This document shows positions 17,048 to 25,535 of a DNA stretch of 32,847 bases, piece after piece. Made by a program: the position numbers and the translations under genes. The notes below the pieces were generated by a model. It was not told the origin of the DNA and searched no databases. It saw nothing but the letters and a program-made list of their open reading frames with translations. Position 1 is the first letter of the stretch. Each line of letters starts with the position of its first letter. Source of the DNA: Thiomicrorhabdus cannonii. Its GTDB lineage: Bacteria; Pseudomonadota; Gammaproteobacteria; Thiomicrospirales; Thiomicrospiraceae. The stretch is taken from assembly GCF_013391695.1 (NCBI RefSeq), contig NZ_JACBGH010000015.1, positions 1-32,847 of the forward strand, read 5' to 3'.

Positions 17048-18178
17048 TCAGGCTTCAAGCGGCGACACCGGATAGGAACCCAGCAACTTAAAGAACGAGG
17101 CTTTCTCCTTAACTTCCTGCAACGCCTGCTGCAAGCCGTCATCAGCCTGATGTCCCAGCACATCGATAAAAAACAGATAATCCCATTTCTTATTATTGGA
17201 AGGGCGGGAAACAATACGCGTCATACTGATATTGCGCTTGGCAAAACAGGAAAGCAGCTCCAGCAGCGCACCGGACTTATTGTGAATCGACACAATCATC
17301 GAGGTTTTATCCTCACCGCTGGGTTGGGTGGCTTCGCGCCCCACCACCCAGAACTTGGTGGTATTATCGCGCTGATCCTCAATATTCGATTCCAGAATCC
17401 GCAAACCATACAGCTGCGCCGCCTGCTCGGAAGCGATCGCTCCCAAACTCGCATCTTCCTGAGCCATCTTCGCCGCCAAGGCATTGGAGGCCACCGCCTC
17501 CACTTCCACCCACGGCATATTGTTTTTCAGCCACTGCTGACACTGACCCAGGGCTTGCGAATGCGCCACCACCTTACGAACCGTTTCCAACTCACAACTC
17601 TTTGAGAGCAAGCAATGGTGAATCGCCAAATCCACCTCACCGGATACCGTCAGCTTGGTTTTCAACAATTCGGTTTCAGTCGCCTTGACCACGCCTTCGG
17701 ACGAGTTTTCAACCGGCACGATGCCGTAGTTGGCTTCGCCGCGCTCCACCGTGGCGAACACCTCTTCCAAGGTAGAAACCGCTAACGGATGGGCTGACGA
17801 GCCGAACTGTTTGATGACGCTGGCATGCGAATAACTCCCCTCTGGTCCCAAATAGGCGACCGTCAACGGCTGCTCCAACGCCAGACAGGCCGACATGATC
17901 TCGCGAAACAGTCGCGCCATCTCATTATCCGGCAACAGACTATGGTTACGCTCCTTGACGGCACGCAAGACCTGCGCTTCGCGCTCCGGACGGTAAAACA
18001 CCGCCTCGACCTTGCCACCCTGAGTTTTGATATCGGCCACCTTTTGCGCACATTCGGCACGGGCGCTAATCAACTCCTGAATCTGCGCATCAATCGCATC
18101 GATCTGAATACGAATTTGAGTGAGCTGTTCCGCTTCACTCAACTCCGCCATAGGCTTTTCTGTCTGGGCTTCAGTCAT
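17048..18178 (-). CDS. pheA: Bifunctional chorismate mutase / prephenate dehydratase
   Basis: 376 residues. Chorismate mutase (AroQ) helices at about 20-100 (IRIQIDAIDAQIQELISARA), prephenate dehydratase at about 105-285 (AYLGPEGSYSHAS, IVPVENSSEGVV), and a C-terminal ACT domain for phenylalanine feedback. Two motifs deviate: the catalytic Thr-Arg-Phe of the dehydratase reads TTKF (Lys for Arg), and the ACT ESRP motif reads VSRP. Both were checked against the bases (near 17355 and 17210). Starts at ATG 18178, 29 bases after serC, and ends 54 bases before hisC. Confidence 0.95.
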   Translation of the reverse strand: MTEAQTEKPMAELSEAEQLTQIRIQIDAIDAQIQELISARAECAQKVADIKTQGGKVEAVFYRPEREAQVLRAVKERNHSLLPDNEMARLFREIMSACLALEQPLTVAYLGPEGSYSHASVIKQFGSSAHPLAVSTLEEVFATVERGEANYGIVPVENSSEGVVKATETELLKTKLTVSGEVDLAIHHCLLSKSCELETVRKVVAHSQALGQCQQWLKNNMPWVEVEAVASNALAAKMAQEDASLGAIASEQAAQLYGLRILESNIEDQRDNTTKFWVVGREATQPSGEDKTSMIVSIHNKSGALLELLSCFAKRNISMTRIVSRPSNNKKWDYLFFIDVLGHQADDGLQQALQEVKEKASFFKLLGSYPVSPLEA

Positions 18179-18207
18179 TGTTCTTCAGTTTCTTTGGTTA
18201 AACAGGC

Positions 18208-19302
18208 TTAGACGTGCTTCGCGGCAAACGCTTGCATAAAGGCAATCAACGCATCCACACCCTCTTCCGGCATGGCATTGTAGATACTGGCGCGCATCCC
18301 GCCAAACGCTTTATGTCCTTTTAAACTCAACAGGCCGGCTGCTTTTGACTCTTCCAGGAAAGCCGCATCCAGAGCGTCGTCTTTCAAGGTAAAGGTCACA
18401 TTCATCCATGAACGGTTATGTTTGACGATGCTGTTGCTATAGAAAGCGGAACCGTCGATATAGGCATAAAGCTTTTCCGCCTTGGCGCGATTGCGTTTGG
18501 CAATTTCCGCCACGCCGCCGATCTCTTTGAGCCACGCAAATACCAGTCCGGCCAGATACCATGAGTAAGTCGCCGGCGTATTGAACATCGATTCATTATT
18601 GGCATAGACTTCCCAGTTCAACAGGGTGGGCGTAATGTCGCGCGCCTGCCCCAGCAAATCTTCACGCACAATCACAATCGCAAACCCCGCCGGGCCGATG
18701 TTCTTTTGCGCGCCGGCATAAATCATGCCGTATTTGCTGACATCCACCGGACGGCACATAATGTTCGAGGACATGTCGGCAATCACCGGCTTGCCTTGCG
18801 CAAAAATGGCTTCCAGATCGTCTTCCTGAAATTCCAGACCGGTAATGGTTTCGTTGGAACAGATATGGATGTATTTGGCGTCCGGGCTGAATTTCCATTC
18901 TGCACGAGGTGGAATGGCTGTTGGGTTTTCCCCCTCGCCGGCTGCCACCACGTTCACGTTTACGTAACGTTTGGCTTCTTTGATTGCCTTGGACGACCAG
19001 ACACCGGTATTAAAATAATCGACCGTATCGCCTTCCTGCGTCAAGTTCAGCGGAATCGCCGAAAACTGCAATGACGCGCCGCCGTGCGTGAAAATCACTT
19101 TGTAGTTGGCGGGAATCTGCATCACTTCGCGCAGATCGGCTTCCATCTTATGCAACAACCCCATGTACTCTTTGCTGCGGTGACTCATCTCCATCACCGA
19201 CATACCGGTTTGATGCCAATCCAAAAACTCCGCTTCTGCTTTACGCATCACCGCTTCCGGTAACATCGCCGGACCGGCACTGAAATTGAATGCTCTTGCC
19301 AT
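18208..19302 (-). CDS. serC: Phosphoserine aminotransferase
   Basis: Serine and pyridoxine synthesis. 364 residues starting MARAFNFSAGPAMLPEAVMR, with the PLP lysine in AGAQKNIGPAG and the FTHGGAS substrate segment. First gene after the gyrA terminator, and begins the run serC-pheA-hisC-tyrA-aroA-cmk. It contains an exact copy of ACTCAACAGGCCGG (18325-18338) read as Ala-Gly-Leu-Leu-Ser on its own strand. Confidence 0.97.
   Translation of the reverse strand: MARAFNFSAGPAMLPEAVMRKAEAEFLDWHQTGMSVMEMSHRSKEYMGLLHKMEADLREVMQIPANYKVIFTHGGASLQFSAIPLNLTQEGDTVDYFNTGVWSSKAIKEAKRYVNVNVVAAGEGENPTAIPPRAEWKFSPDAKYIHICSNETITGLEFQEDDLEAIFAQGKPVIADMSSNIMCRPVDVSKYGMIYAGAQKNIGPAGFAIVIVREDLLGQARDITPTLLNWEVYANNESMFNTPATYSWYLAGLVFAWLKEIGGVAEIAKRNRAKAEKLYAYIDGSAFYSNSIVKHNRSWMNVTFTLKDDALDAAFLEESKAAGLLSLKGHKAFGGMRASIYNAMPEEGVDALIAFMQAFAAKHV
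18325..18338 (+). repeat. Exact ACTCAACAGGCCGG copy (inside serC)
   Basis: It has the same 14 bases as the copies at 7190 and 24436, with a TTTTAA flank. Confidence 0.6.
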
Positions 19303-19321
19303 TCTCTGTATTCCCCATTAC

Positions 19322-19350
19322 AAAAAAACAGCCAAACGGATGTCGGCTGT
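19322..19350 (-). terminator. Intrinsic terminator after gyrA
   Basis: On the minus strand ACAGCC (19350-19345) and GGCTGT (19333-19328) form a stem followed by seven T. It lies 52 bases past the gyrA stop and 20 bases before the serC start, so serC probably relies on read-through or a close promoter. Confidence 0.75.
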
Positions 19351-19401
19351 CTTATTACGGCACCCTCTGCAACAGGCGCCGCCACTTATTTCGCTATAAA
19401 C

Positions 19402-22026
19402 TTACGCTTCGGTCGCATCACTGTCAGAAGGCGCCGCTTCAGCACCCTGGCCTGCCTGAGCCTCTTCGCCCATCAAGCCCTCTTCCGCTTCCAACTCTTC
19501 ATCGTCATCGATATCGACCACGGCAATGCCGACCACCAGCTCACCTTTACCGACATTAATCAGCTTAACGCCCTGAGTGTTACGCCCCACCACCGACACT
19601 TCGGCAACACGGGTGCGCACCAGAGTGCCTTTATTGGTGATAAGCACAATCTCCTGATCGGTGGTGACCGATACGGCGGCGACCACATCGCCGTTACGCT
19701 CGGTGGTTTTGATCGAAATCACACCCTGACCGCCACGGTTAATCGTGCTGTAGTCTTCAACCGGCGTACACTTGCCGAAGCCGTTAGCCGTCGCGGTCAG
19801 AATCATCGAATCCGGCTTCGCCACCTGCATACTGATGACATGCGCGCCGTCCGGCAGTTTCATACCGCGCACACCGCGCGCCGTACGACCCATGATGCGC
19901 ACATCGTCCTCTTTAAAGCGGATCGCTTTGCCGATCGAACTGAACAGCATAATATCCTGCTGACCATCGGTCAGCGCCGTGCCGACCAGTTCATCGTCAT
20001 CCAGCAGATCCACGGCGATAATCCCGTTGGCACGCGGACGCGAGAAATCGCTCAAGGTGACGCGTTTAACCACCGCATTGCGTGTGGCCATAAACACCAC
20101 GCGCTCATCGAATTCATTGACCGGCAAGACCGAAGTGATGTGTTCCCCCTCTTCCAGCGGCAGCACGTTCACAATCGGCTTGCCGCGGCTGCCGCGACTC
20201 GCCAGCGGCAACTGCCAGGTTTTCTGCCAGTAGAGCTTACCTTTATTGGAGAAGCACAACAGCATATCGTGCGTGCTCGCCACAATAATCTGCCCTACTT
20301 CATCCTCTTCCTTCATCGCTGTCGCCGACTTGCCGCGCCCGCCGCGCTTCTGCGCGCGGTAATCGCTTAACGGCTGAGTCTTGATATAACCATCCTGCGA
20401 CAAGGTCACGATACGGTCTTCCACCGCAATCAGATCTTCGGCATCCAAATCCTGATAACTGTGATCGATTTCGGTACGACGCACATCACCGAAAGTCTCG
20501 ATCACTTCCAGCAACTCTTCTTTAACCACTTCGGTCAAACGATCCGGATTGCGCAGAATCTCCAAAAACTCGGTGATTTTCTCGATCAACCCTTTGTACT
20601 CTTCAACGATCTTGTCCTGTTCCAGACCGGTCAAACGGTGCAGACGCATTTCCAGAATCGCCTGGGCCTGCGCCGCAGACAATTTGTAAATATCGCCATC
20701 CGAGCCGAAACCGGGCTCCAAGTCTTCGGGACGGATGTCGCGCATATCCACGCGCTCCAGATAATCCAGCACATTGCCGATCGGCCAGGCTTTTTCCAAC
20801 ATACGCTCTTTCGCGACCGCCGGACTAGGCGAGGCTTTGATCAGTTCAATCATCTCGTCGATATTATTCAACGCAATGGTCAAACCTTCCAAAATATGCG
20901 CTTTCTCGCGCGCTTTGCGCAATTCATAGATGGTGCGACGCGTCACCACTTCGCGACGGTGCTTAACAAAGGCTTCAACCACCTCTTTCAGGTTCAGCAG
21001 CTTGGGCTGACCATCGATCAGCGCCACCATGTTAATGCCGAACACCGTTTGCATCGACGTCTGCTTGTACAGATTATTAATCACCACCTCAGGCACTTCG
21101 CCACGACGCAGTTCAATCACAATACGCATACCGTCCTTATCGGATTCGTCGCGCAGTGCGGTAATACCTTCAATCTTCTTCTCTTTGACCAGCTCGGCAA
21201 TACGCTCGATCAAACGCGCCTTGTTGACCTGATAAGGGATTTCATGCACGACGATCTGGCTCTTGCCGCTCTTATCGGTTTCCACGCTGGTTTTGGCACG
21301 GATCTGCACGCGGCCGCGGCCGGTTTCGTAGGCTTCGCGAATACCTTTGGTGCCGTTGATAATGCCGTAAGTCGGGAAATCCGGACCAGGCAGATGCTCC
21401 ATCAAACCGTCAATCGTGATCTGCGGATTGTCGATATACGCCAGACAGGCATTGACCGTTTCATTGAGGTTGTGCGGCGGGATATTGGTGGCCATACCGA
21501 CCGCAATCCCCGAAGAACCGTTGACCAATAGATTGGGAATACGCGTCGGCAGCACCACCGGCTCGCTTTCGGAACCGTCATAGTTCTCTGCAAAGTTAAC
21601 GGTCTCTTTATCCAGATCCGCCAACAGGTGATGCGCAATCTTCGACATGCGGATTTCGGTATAACGCATCGCCGCCGGAGAGTCGCCGTCCACCGAACCG
21701 AAGTTACCCTGACCGTCCACCAGCATATAACGCAACGAGAACGGCTGCGCCATACGGACAATGGTGTCATACACGGCGGTGTCGCCATGCGGGTGGTATT
21801 TACCGATCACGTCACCGACGATACGCGCCGATTTCTTATATGGCTTGTTGAAATCATTGCCCAGTTCGTTCATCGCGTACAACACGCGGCGGTGAACCGG
21901 CTTCAGACCATCTCTCACATCAGGAAGTGCTCGCCCTACAATAACGCTCATCGCGTAACTGAGGTAGGATTGCTCCATTTCATCTTCTAACGAAATGGGA
22001 ATAATTTCACGCGCAAATTCAGACAT
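19402..22026 (-). CDS. gyrA: DNA gyrase subunit A
   Basis: Type II topoisomerase subunit that cuts and rejoins DNA. 874 residues: active-site Tyr122 (MRYTEIRM), quinolone-determining region [10 protein letters not shown] with Thr83 and Asp87, a coiled coil, and the C-terminal beta-pinwheel with the GyrA box (QKRGGRGK). The tail ends in an acidic run ([13 protein letters not shown]), which in some gyrases tunes supercoiling. Length matches the family. Stands alone behind its own -10 box at 22065 and is divergent from ubiG. Confidence 0.98.
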   Translation of the reverse strand: MSEFAREIIPISLEDEMEQSYLSYAMSVIVGRALPDVRDGLKPVHRRVLYAMNELGNDFNKPYKKSARIVGDVIGKYHPHGDTAVYDTIVRMAQPFSLRYMLVDGQGNFGSVDGDSPAAMRYTEIRMSKIAHHLLADLDKETVNFAENYDGSESEPVVLPTRIPNLLVNGSSGIAVGMATNIPPHNLNETVNACLAYIDNPQITIDGLMEHLPGPDFPTYGIINGTKGIREAYETGRGRVQIRAKTSVETDKSGKSQIVVHEIPYQVNKARLIERIAELVKEKKIEGITALRDESDKDGMRIVIELRRGEVPEVVINNLYKQTSMQTVFGINMVALIDGQPKLLNLKEVVEAFVKHRREVVTRRTIYELRKAREKAHILEGLTIALNNIDEMIELIKASPSPAVAKERMLEKAWPIGNVLDYLERVDMRDIRPEDLEPGFGSDGDIYKLSAAQAQAILEMRLHRLTGLEQDKIVEEYKGLIEKITEFLEILRNPDRLTEVVKEELLEVIETFGDVRRTEIDHSYQDLDAEDLIAVEDRIVTLSQDGYIKTQPLSDYRAQKRGGRGKSATAMKEEDEVGQIIVASTHDMLLCFSNKGKLYWQKTWQLPLASRGSRGKPIVNVLPLEEGEHITSVLPVNEFDERVVFMATRNAVVKRVTLSDFSRPRANGIIAVDLLDDDELVGTALTDGQQDIMLFSSIGKAIRFKEDDVRIMGRTARGVRGMKLPDGAHVISMQVAKPDSMILTATANGFGKCTPVEDYSTINRGGQGVISIKTTERNGDVVAAVSVTTDQEIVLITNKGTLVRTRVAEVSVVGRNTQGVKLINVGKGELVVGIAVVDIDDDEELEAEEGLMGEEAQAGQGAEAAPSDSDATEA

Positions 22027-22064
22027 CCGGCATCCAATCTATTAGTACACAAATTAAAGCCGCC

Positions 22065-22070
22065 ATTATA
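22065..22070 (-). promoter_or_regulatory. -10 box of the gyrA promoter
   Basis: The minus strand reads GGTTATAATGGC, with a perfect TATAAT about 39 bases upstream of the ATG. The -35 is poor (TCGCTT at 17 bases); a TTGAAC lies too close at 12 bases. gyrA promoters are often tuned by supercoiling through atypical spacing, but this is not shown here. Confidence 0.6.
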
Positions 22071-22207
22071 ACCAAACTCTCGGTTCAAAGCGATATTATT
22101 CGCCCGTTTTCTACGCGGTTTTACAGCGGCCAGAATGCAGATTCCGCCAACCTTGCAAGCCTTTTCACAGGCAACCAATTTGCCGCCAATCAGCCATCCA
22201 AAGAAGG

Positions 22208-22213
22208 TATAAT
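22208..22213 (+). promoter_or_regulatory. -10 box of the ubiG-gph-SDR operon
   Basis: AAGGTATAATCC gives a perfect TATAAT about 61 bases before the ubiG ATG. No matching -35 is found at 16-18 bases. Confidence 0.5.
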
Positions 22214-22273
22214 CCTGAACTTATTTTGCATCAGCCCCGCAAGTTCAATAGAGAAACGCAAGCTTTAACACCC

Positions 22274-22993
22274 ATGACAGAATCGACCGCACACAACTTC
22301 AATGCCGACCCGTCCGAGCTGGACAACTTCAACCGTCTCTCCAGCACCTGGTGGGATACCGAAGGCGAATTTGCCGCCCTGCACAAAATCAACCCATTCA
22401 GACTGGACTTTATCAAGCGCCACCAAGCCATTGAAAAGCAATCCATTCTGGATATCGGTTGCGGCGGTGGCATCCTGTCGGAGGCACTGGCACAGGCCGG
22501 CGCCGACGTCACCGGCATCGATTTGGCCAAAGAGGTATTGACCGTCGCCAAACTGCACGGTTTGGATTCGGGCATCAAGGTCAATTACCAGCTGATTGCC
22601 GCCGAAGACTACGCCGAGCAACACCCTGCAGAGCACGATATCGTCACCTGCATGGAGATGCTGGAACACGTCCCCAATCCGGCGGCGATCATTCAAGCGG
22701 CTGCGGAGGCCGTCAAACCGGGCGGCTGGGTGTTTTTCTCGACGCTTAACCGCAACTACAAAGCCTATCTGCTCGCCATCGTCGCGGCGGAACAGCTCTT
22801 GAATCTGGTGCCCAAGGGCACCCATACCTACGACAAGTTCATTACCCCGGCGGAAATGGATGCCATGGCGCGTCACGCCGGCCTCTACCTGCGTGACAGC
22901 GCCGGCATCGAATTCAACCCGCTGCTTAACCGCTACGGCTTGAACGACCAGGTGGACGTCAATTACCTGCTAGCTTACCAAAAGGCCATCTAA
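22274..22993 (+). CDS. ubiG: Ubiquinone biosynthesis O-methyltransferase
   Basis: 239 residues. SAM-binding motif I DIGCGGGILSEALAQAG, followed by VTGIDLAKE, and the UbiG-specific start LDNFNRLSSTWWDTEGEFAAL. Methylates the two ring hydroxyls during ubiquinone synthesis and associates with the membrane. The ATG at 22274 gives the standard start; an earlier TTG (22226) would add 16 unlikely residues. No strong ribosome site is seen. First gene of the plus-strand operon. The sequence contains one CAGGCCGG (22493). Confidence 0.95.
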   Translation: MTESTAHNFNADPSELDNFNRLSSTWWDTEGEFAALHKINPFRLDFIKRHQAIEKQSILDIGCGGGILSEALAQAGADVTGIDLAKEVLTVAKLHGLDSGIKVNYQLIAAEDYAEQHPAEHDIVTCMEMLEHVPNPAAIIQAAAEAVKPGGWVFFSTLNRNYKAYLLAIVAAEQLLNLVPKGTHTYDKFITPAEMDAMARHAGLYLRDSAGIEFNPLLNRYGLNDQVDVNYLLAYQKAI

Positions 22994-22997
22994 CACC

Positions 22998-23690
22998 ATG
23001 AGTCAAGCCTCTCACACCACAGACGACATCCAATGCATCCTGTTCGATTTGGACGGCACCTTGCTGGACACCTCCTATGACTTCGCCTATGCGCTGAATC
23101 AGGTGCTCAGGGAGTTCGGCGGCCCTCGTCTGCGTTATCAGGACATCCGCAAAACCGTTTCGCAAGGTGGCCTGGCGCTCACCAAACTCGCCTTTCCGCA
23201 CTTGGAGGGTGAAGAATTGGAAATCCGCCGCAAGCGTTTTCTGGACATCTATTTCGATAACATCACCAATCACACGCGTCTTTTCCCCGGCCTGGAAACA
23301 GGATTAGAGCTACTGGCGGAACGCGATATTCCGTGGGGCATTGTCACCAATAAACCCACGTGGCTGACCGAAACGATTCTGCGACGCATGACGTTCCCCA
23401 GCGCCCCTTTGAGCGTCATCGCCGGCGACACGCTGGCGGTGCGCAAGCCCGATCCGGCGCCGATGCATCTGGCGGCCAAAGAGTGCGGCGTGACCCCGGC
23501 GCAATGCCTGTATATCGGCGACCATCCGCGGGATATCGAAGCCGGCATCAACGCCGGCATGAAAACCGGCGCGGCGCTGTTCGGCTTTCTGCCGGAACAC
23601 GAAAGCGACGCCGCCTGGCCTGCCGACTTTTTCTTCGACACGCCGATCGACATCAGCCGCTTTATTGAAACCATCAGAAAAAACCCATAA
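22998..23690 (+). CDS. HAD phosphatase: phosphoglycolate or MurNAc-6-P phosphatase
   Basis: 230 residues of the Gph subfamily: nucleophile motif LFDLDGTLLDT (Asp17, Asp19), motif II IVTNKP, motif III lysine in VRKPDP, and the GDHPRDIEAG metal loop. Two activities fit. Phosphoglycolate phosphatase would matter in a Calvin-cycle autotroph. The order ubiG-this gene-YciK-like SDR is, however, that of Pseudomonas PA3171-PA3173, where the middle gene is MupP, the MurNAc-6-phosphate phosphatase of cell-wall recycling. The VGD-x-RDIE-type segment and the start CILFDLDGTLLDTSYDF agree with MupP as well. It begins 4 bases after ubiG. Confidence 0.85.
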   Translation: MSQASHTTDDIQCILFDLDGTLLDTSYDFAYALNQVLREFGGPRLRYQDIRKTVSQGGLALTKLAFPHLEGEELEIRRKRFLDIYFDNITNHTRLFPGLETGLELLAERDIPWGIVTNKPTWLTETILRRMTFPSAPLSVIAGDTLAVRKPDPAPMHLAAKECGVTPAQCLYIGDHPRDIEAGINAGMKTGAALFGFLPEHESDAAWPADFFFDTPIDISRFIETIRKNP

Positions 23691-23707
23691 AAAGGTTAAA
23701 ACACGCT

Positions 23708-24403
23708 ATGAGCACCTATTTAGTCACCGGCGCCGCCCAAGGGTTAGGCAAAGCCCTCAGCACGCAACTGCTGCAAGAGGGGCACGACGTCATTCTGCTC
23801 GACAAGGACCTCAAAGCCCTTAACAAGCTCTATGACGAGTTGGAAACGCTAGGAACGGCAGAGCGTGCCGCGCTTTACCCGATGGATCTGCTCGGCGCCA
23901 ATATCGACCATTACGCCGAACTGCAGAGTATTCTGGAAGAAACTTACGGCCAGCTGGACGGCGTCTTTTTAAATGCCGCACTGCTGCCGGCGTTTACGCC
24001 GATCGCCCATTTCGACTACAAACAGTGGTACGAAGTGCTGCACACCGGCCTGAACGCCAATTTCCACCTGATTCAAACCACCCTGCCGTTGCTGCTTAAA
24101 TCGGCCGACGCCAGATTGGTCGCCATCGGTGATGACAACATTCTGCAACATCCCGCATTCTACGGCGCCTACGGTGTTGCCAAAGCGGGTTTGCAGCAAC
24201 TCATGCGCAGCGTGGCCGCCGAAAACCGCGTGCCGCAGCTGCAATGCTATTGGGCGCAACTCGGCACCTTTGCCAGCGAAACCCGCGGCCGGCTTTTCCC
24301 CGGCGAAAATCCGCTCAATCTGCCGCAAGCGGAAAGTGTCGCCCAACATCTGCTGGAAATCGTATCGGAAGGTTTAAACGCCGAAGATATCGAAAAACTC
24401 TAA
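23708..24403 (+). CDS. YciK-like short-chain dehydrogenase (diverged active site)
   Basis: 231 residues with the Rossmann motif TGAAQGLG (7-14) and the Tyr-x3-Lys pair (Tyr155, Lys159, AYGVAKAG). The position of the catalytic serine, 13 residues before the tyrosine, holds Asp142 (AIGDDN) where YciK-type relatives have a Ser-Ser-Ser segment. The NNAG-like motif reads FLNAALL, and the NPGG motif after the active site is lost (AQLGTFAS). The protein may be a degenerate or non-catalytic SDR. It starts 17 bases after the phosphatase gene and ends before the strong terminator. The family role is unknown. Confidence 0.85.
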   Translation: MSTYLVTGAAQGLGKALSTQLLQEGHDVILLDKDLKALNKLYDELETLGTAERAALYPMDLLGANIDHYAELQSILEETYGQLDGVFLNAALLPAFTPIAHFDYKQWYEVLHTGLNANFHLIQTTLPLLLKSADARLVAIGDDNILQHPAFYGAYGVAKAGLQQLMRSVAAENRVPQLQCYWAQLGTFASETRGRLFPGENPLNLPQAESVAQHLLEIVSEGLNAEDIEKL

Positions 24404-24428
24404 ACGGTTATTCGCCATTTTTCGATGC

Positions 24429-24486
24429 TTTAAAAACTCAACAGGCCGGGTAAGAGACTTCCTACCCGGCCTGTTGAGTTTTTAAA
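24429..24486. terminator. Bidirectional terminator built from two inverted CAACAGGCCGGGTA copies
   Basis: A perfect 24-bp inverted repeat (24429-24452 and 24463-24486) with a 10-base loop. Each arm contains ACTCAACAGGCCGGGTA, and the A/T tails give a T run in both directions. It lies between the convergent SDR and DUF502 genes and ends both. The uptake-signal-like arms make it special; see findings. Confidence 0.92.
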
Positions 24487-24499
24487 CGGCGTTTTTTAA

Positions 24500-25102
24500 T
24501 TATTTCTTTTTACCATCCATCGATGCCAAACCGGCCGTCAAAGTGAAGCGCATCGCCTCATCCATTGTCATATCCAGTCGGGTCAGCGCCGTTTGCGGCA
24601 CCAACAGCGTATAGCCGCCGATCATATAACTCAATGGCAGATAGACCAGCACGCTTTCGTTGTCATTAAAGCCTTCCGGCAATTTATCGGCATCGGCGCG
24701 GGTAATAAAACCGATCAGTTTCATGCCGCTTTCGCCAAAAGTGACCGCCACCACCTGCGAAAACTCCTGCTCCTTCTGCGGACGGAAATAATCGAAGAAA
24801 TCGCGCATGGCGCGGTAGATCGGTTTGACGCCCGGCAGACGTTCAAACAATCCTTCGAACTTGCCGAAAATAAGGCGCACCACATAGGCGTGCATCAGCA
24901 CCCCGACGACAAACAAGGCGAGCAGGCCGGCGATAACCCCCATGCCCGGCCAGTAAAACTCGCTGGGCACGACCTGACGGATCAAACCGCCCAGCAGCGA
25001 TTCCGCCGTCACCGCCAACCAGTAAAACAGATACAGCGTCAGCGCCACCGGCAGCACGGTAAACAGACCGGTCAGCATATTGCGCCCCACAAACCCGAAC
25101 AT
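24500..25102 (-). CDS. DUF502 inner-membrane protein
   Basis: 200 residues. Two transmembrane helices (about 7-29 and 53-75), an amphipathic positively charged part (VKPIYRAMRDFFDYFRPQ) and a soluble C-terminal domain with VPQTALTRLDMTMDEAMRFTLTAG, the typical DUF502 ending. Function unknown. ATG at 25102 follows the small membrane gene by 29 bases. Contains one CAGGCCGG (24923), read as Ala-Gly-Leu-Leu-Ala. Confidence 0.9.
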   Translation of the reverse strand: MFGFVGRNMLTGLFTVLPVALTLYLFYWLAVTAESLLGGLIRQVVPSEFYWPGMGVIAGLLALFVVGVLMHAYVVRLIFGKFEGLFERLPGVKPIYRAMRDFFDYFRPQKEQEFSQVVAVTFGESGMKLIGFITRADADKLPEGFNDNESVLVYLPLSYMIGGYTLLVPQTALTRLDMTMDEAMRFTLTAGLASMDGKKK

Positions 25103-25131
25103 ATAAATCCTTTTAAATCAGACAGATAAAA

Positions 25132-25512
25132 TCAAAACCTATAGGCTATATAAGGCATCAAACACACTCCCAGCAGCACCAGCGACCAGACACGACCTTG
25201 ACGCAGATTATAATCAGCCAACAGATGTGACCACGAGTGGTGCATCACAAAATGACCGAATGCAAATTCAAAGACCACGGTCATACCAACCCACATCACC
25301 CCGACCTGCATCGCCTGCGTTTCATTCAACAAAGGCCAGATGGAATGCAACCAGTTTGTGTACAGATAAAACGCCAGCAAGATGGTCACCGAAGAGAGCT
25401 GATGGGCGGTGCGCTCGGAATAGAGTTTTATAAAGATTTTCTCGCGAATCGCGCCGTTGGCAATGGCTATCAACACCATTGGCAACCACGCCAACACATA
25501 TTCCAACCTCAT
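25132..25512 (-). CDS. Small four-helix membrane protein, unknown
   Basis: 126 residues with about four hydrophobic segments: MRLEYVLAWLPMVLIAIANG, LSSVTILLAFYLYTNW, QVGVMWVGMTVVFEFAFGHF and VWSLVLLGVCLMPYIAY. The sequence GHFVMHHSWSHLL carries four histidines between helices 3 and 4 that might bind a metal or a heme, which is speculation. No family recognised. It starts 23 bases after the yejF stop, so it may be transcribed with the importer or with DUF502. Confidence 0.7.
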   Translation of the reverse strand: MRLEYVLAWLPMVLIAIANGAIREKIFIKLYSERTAHQLSSVTILLAFYLYTNWLHSIWPLLNETQAMQVGVMWVGMTVVFEFAFGHFVMHHSWSHLLADYNLRQGRVWSLVLLGVCLMPYIAYRF

Positions 25513-25535
25513 ACGCTTTCCCTAACCCCAGCCAC

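Noticed and set aside
20461-21531. A 356-codon open frame opposite gyrA
   Set aside because: It is rich in His, Arg and Gln with no recognisable domain, and lies antisense to the conserved gyrA frame; a shadow of its codon pattern.
21778-21781. GyrA Thr83 as quinolone resistance
   Set aside because: Thr at position 83 is natural in several gammaproteobacteria such as Pseudomonas, and Asp87 is unchanged.
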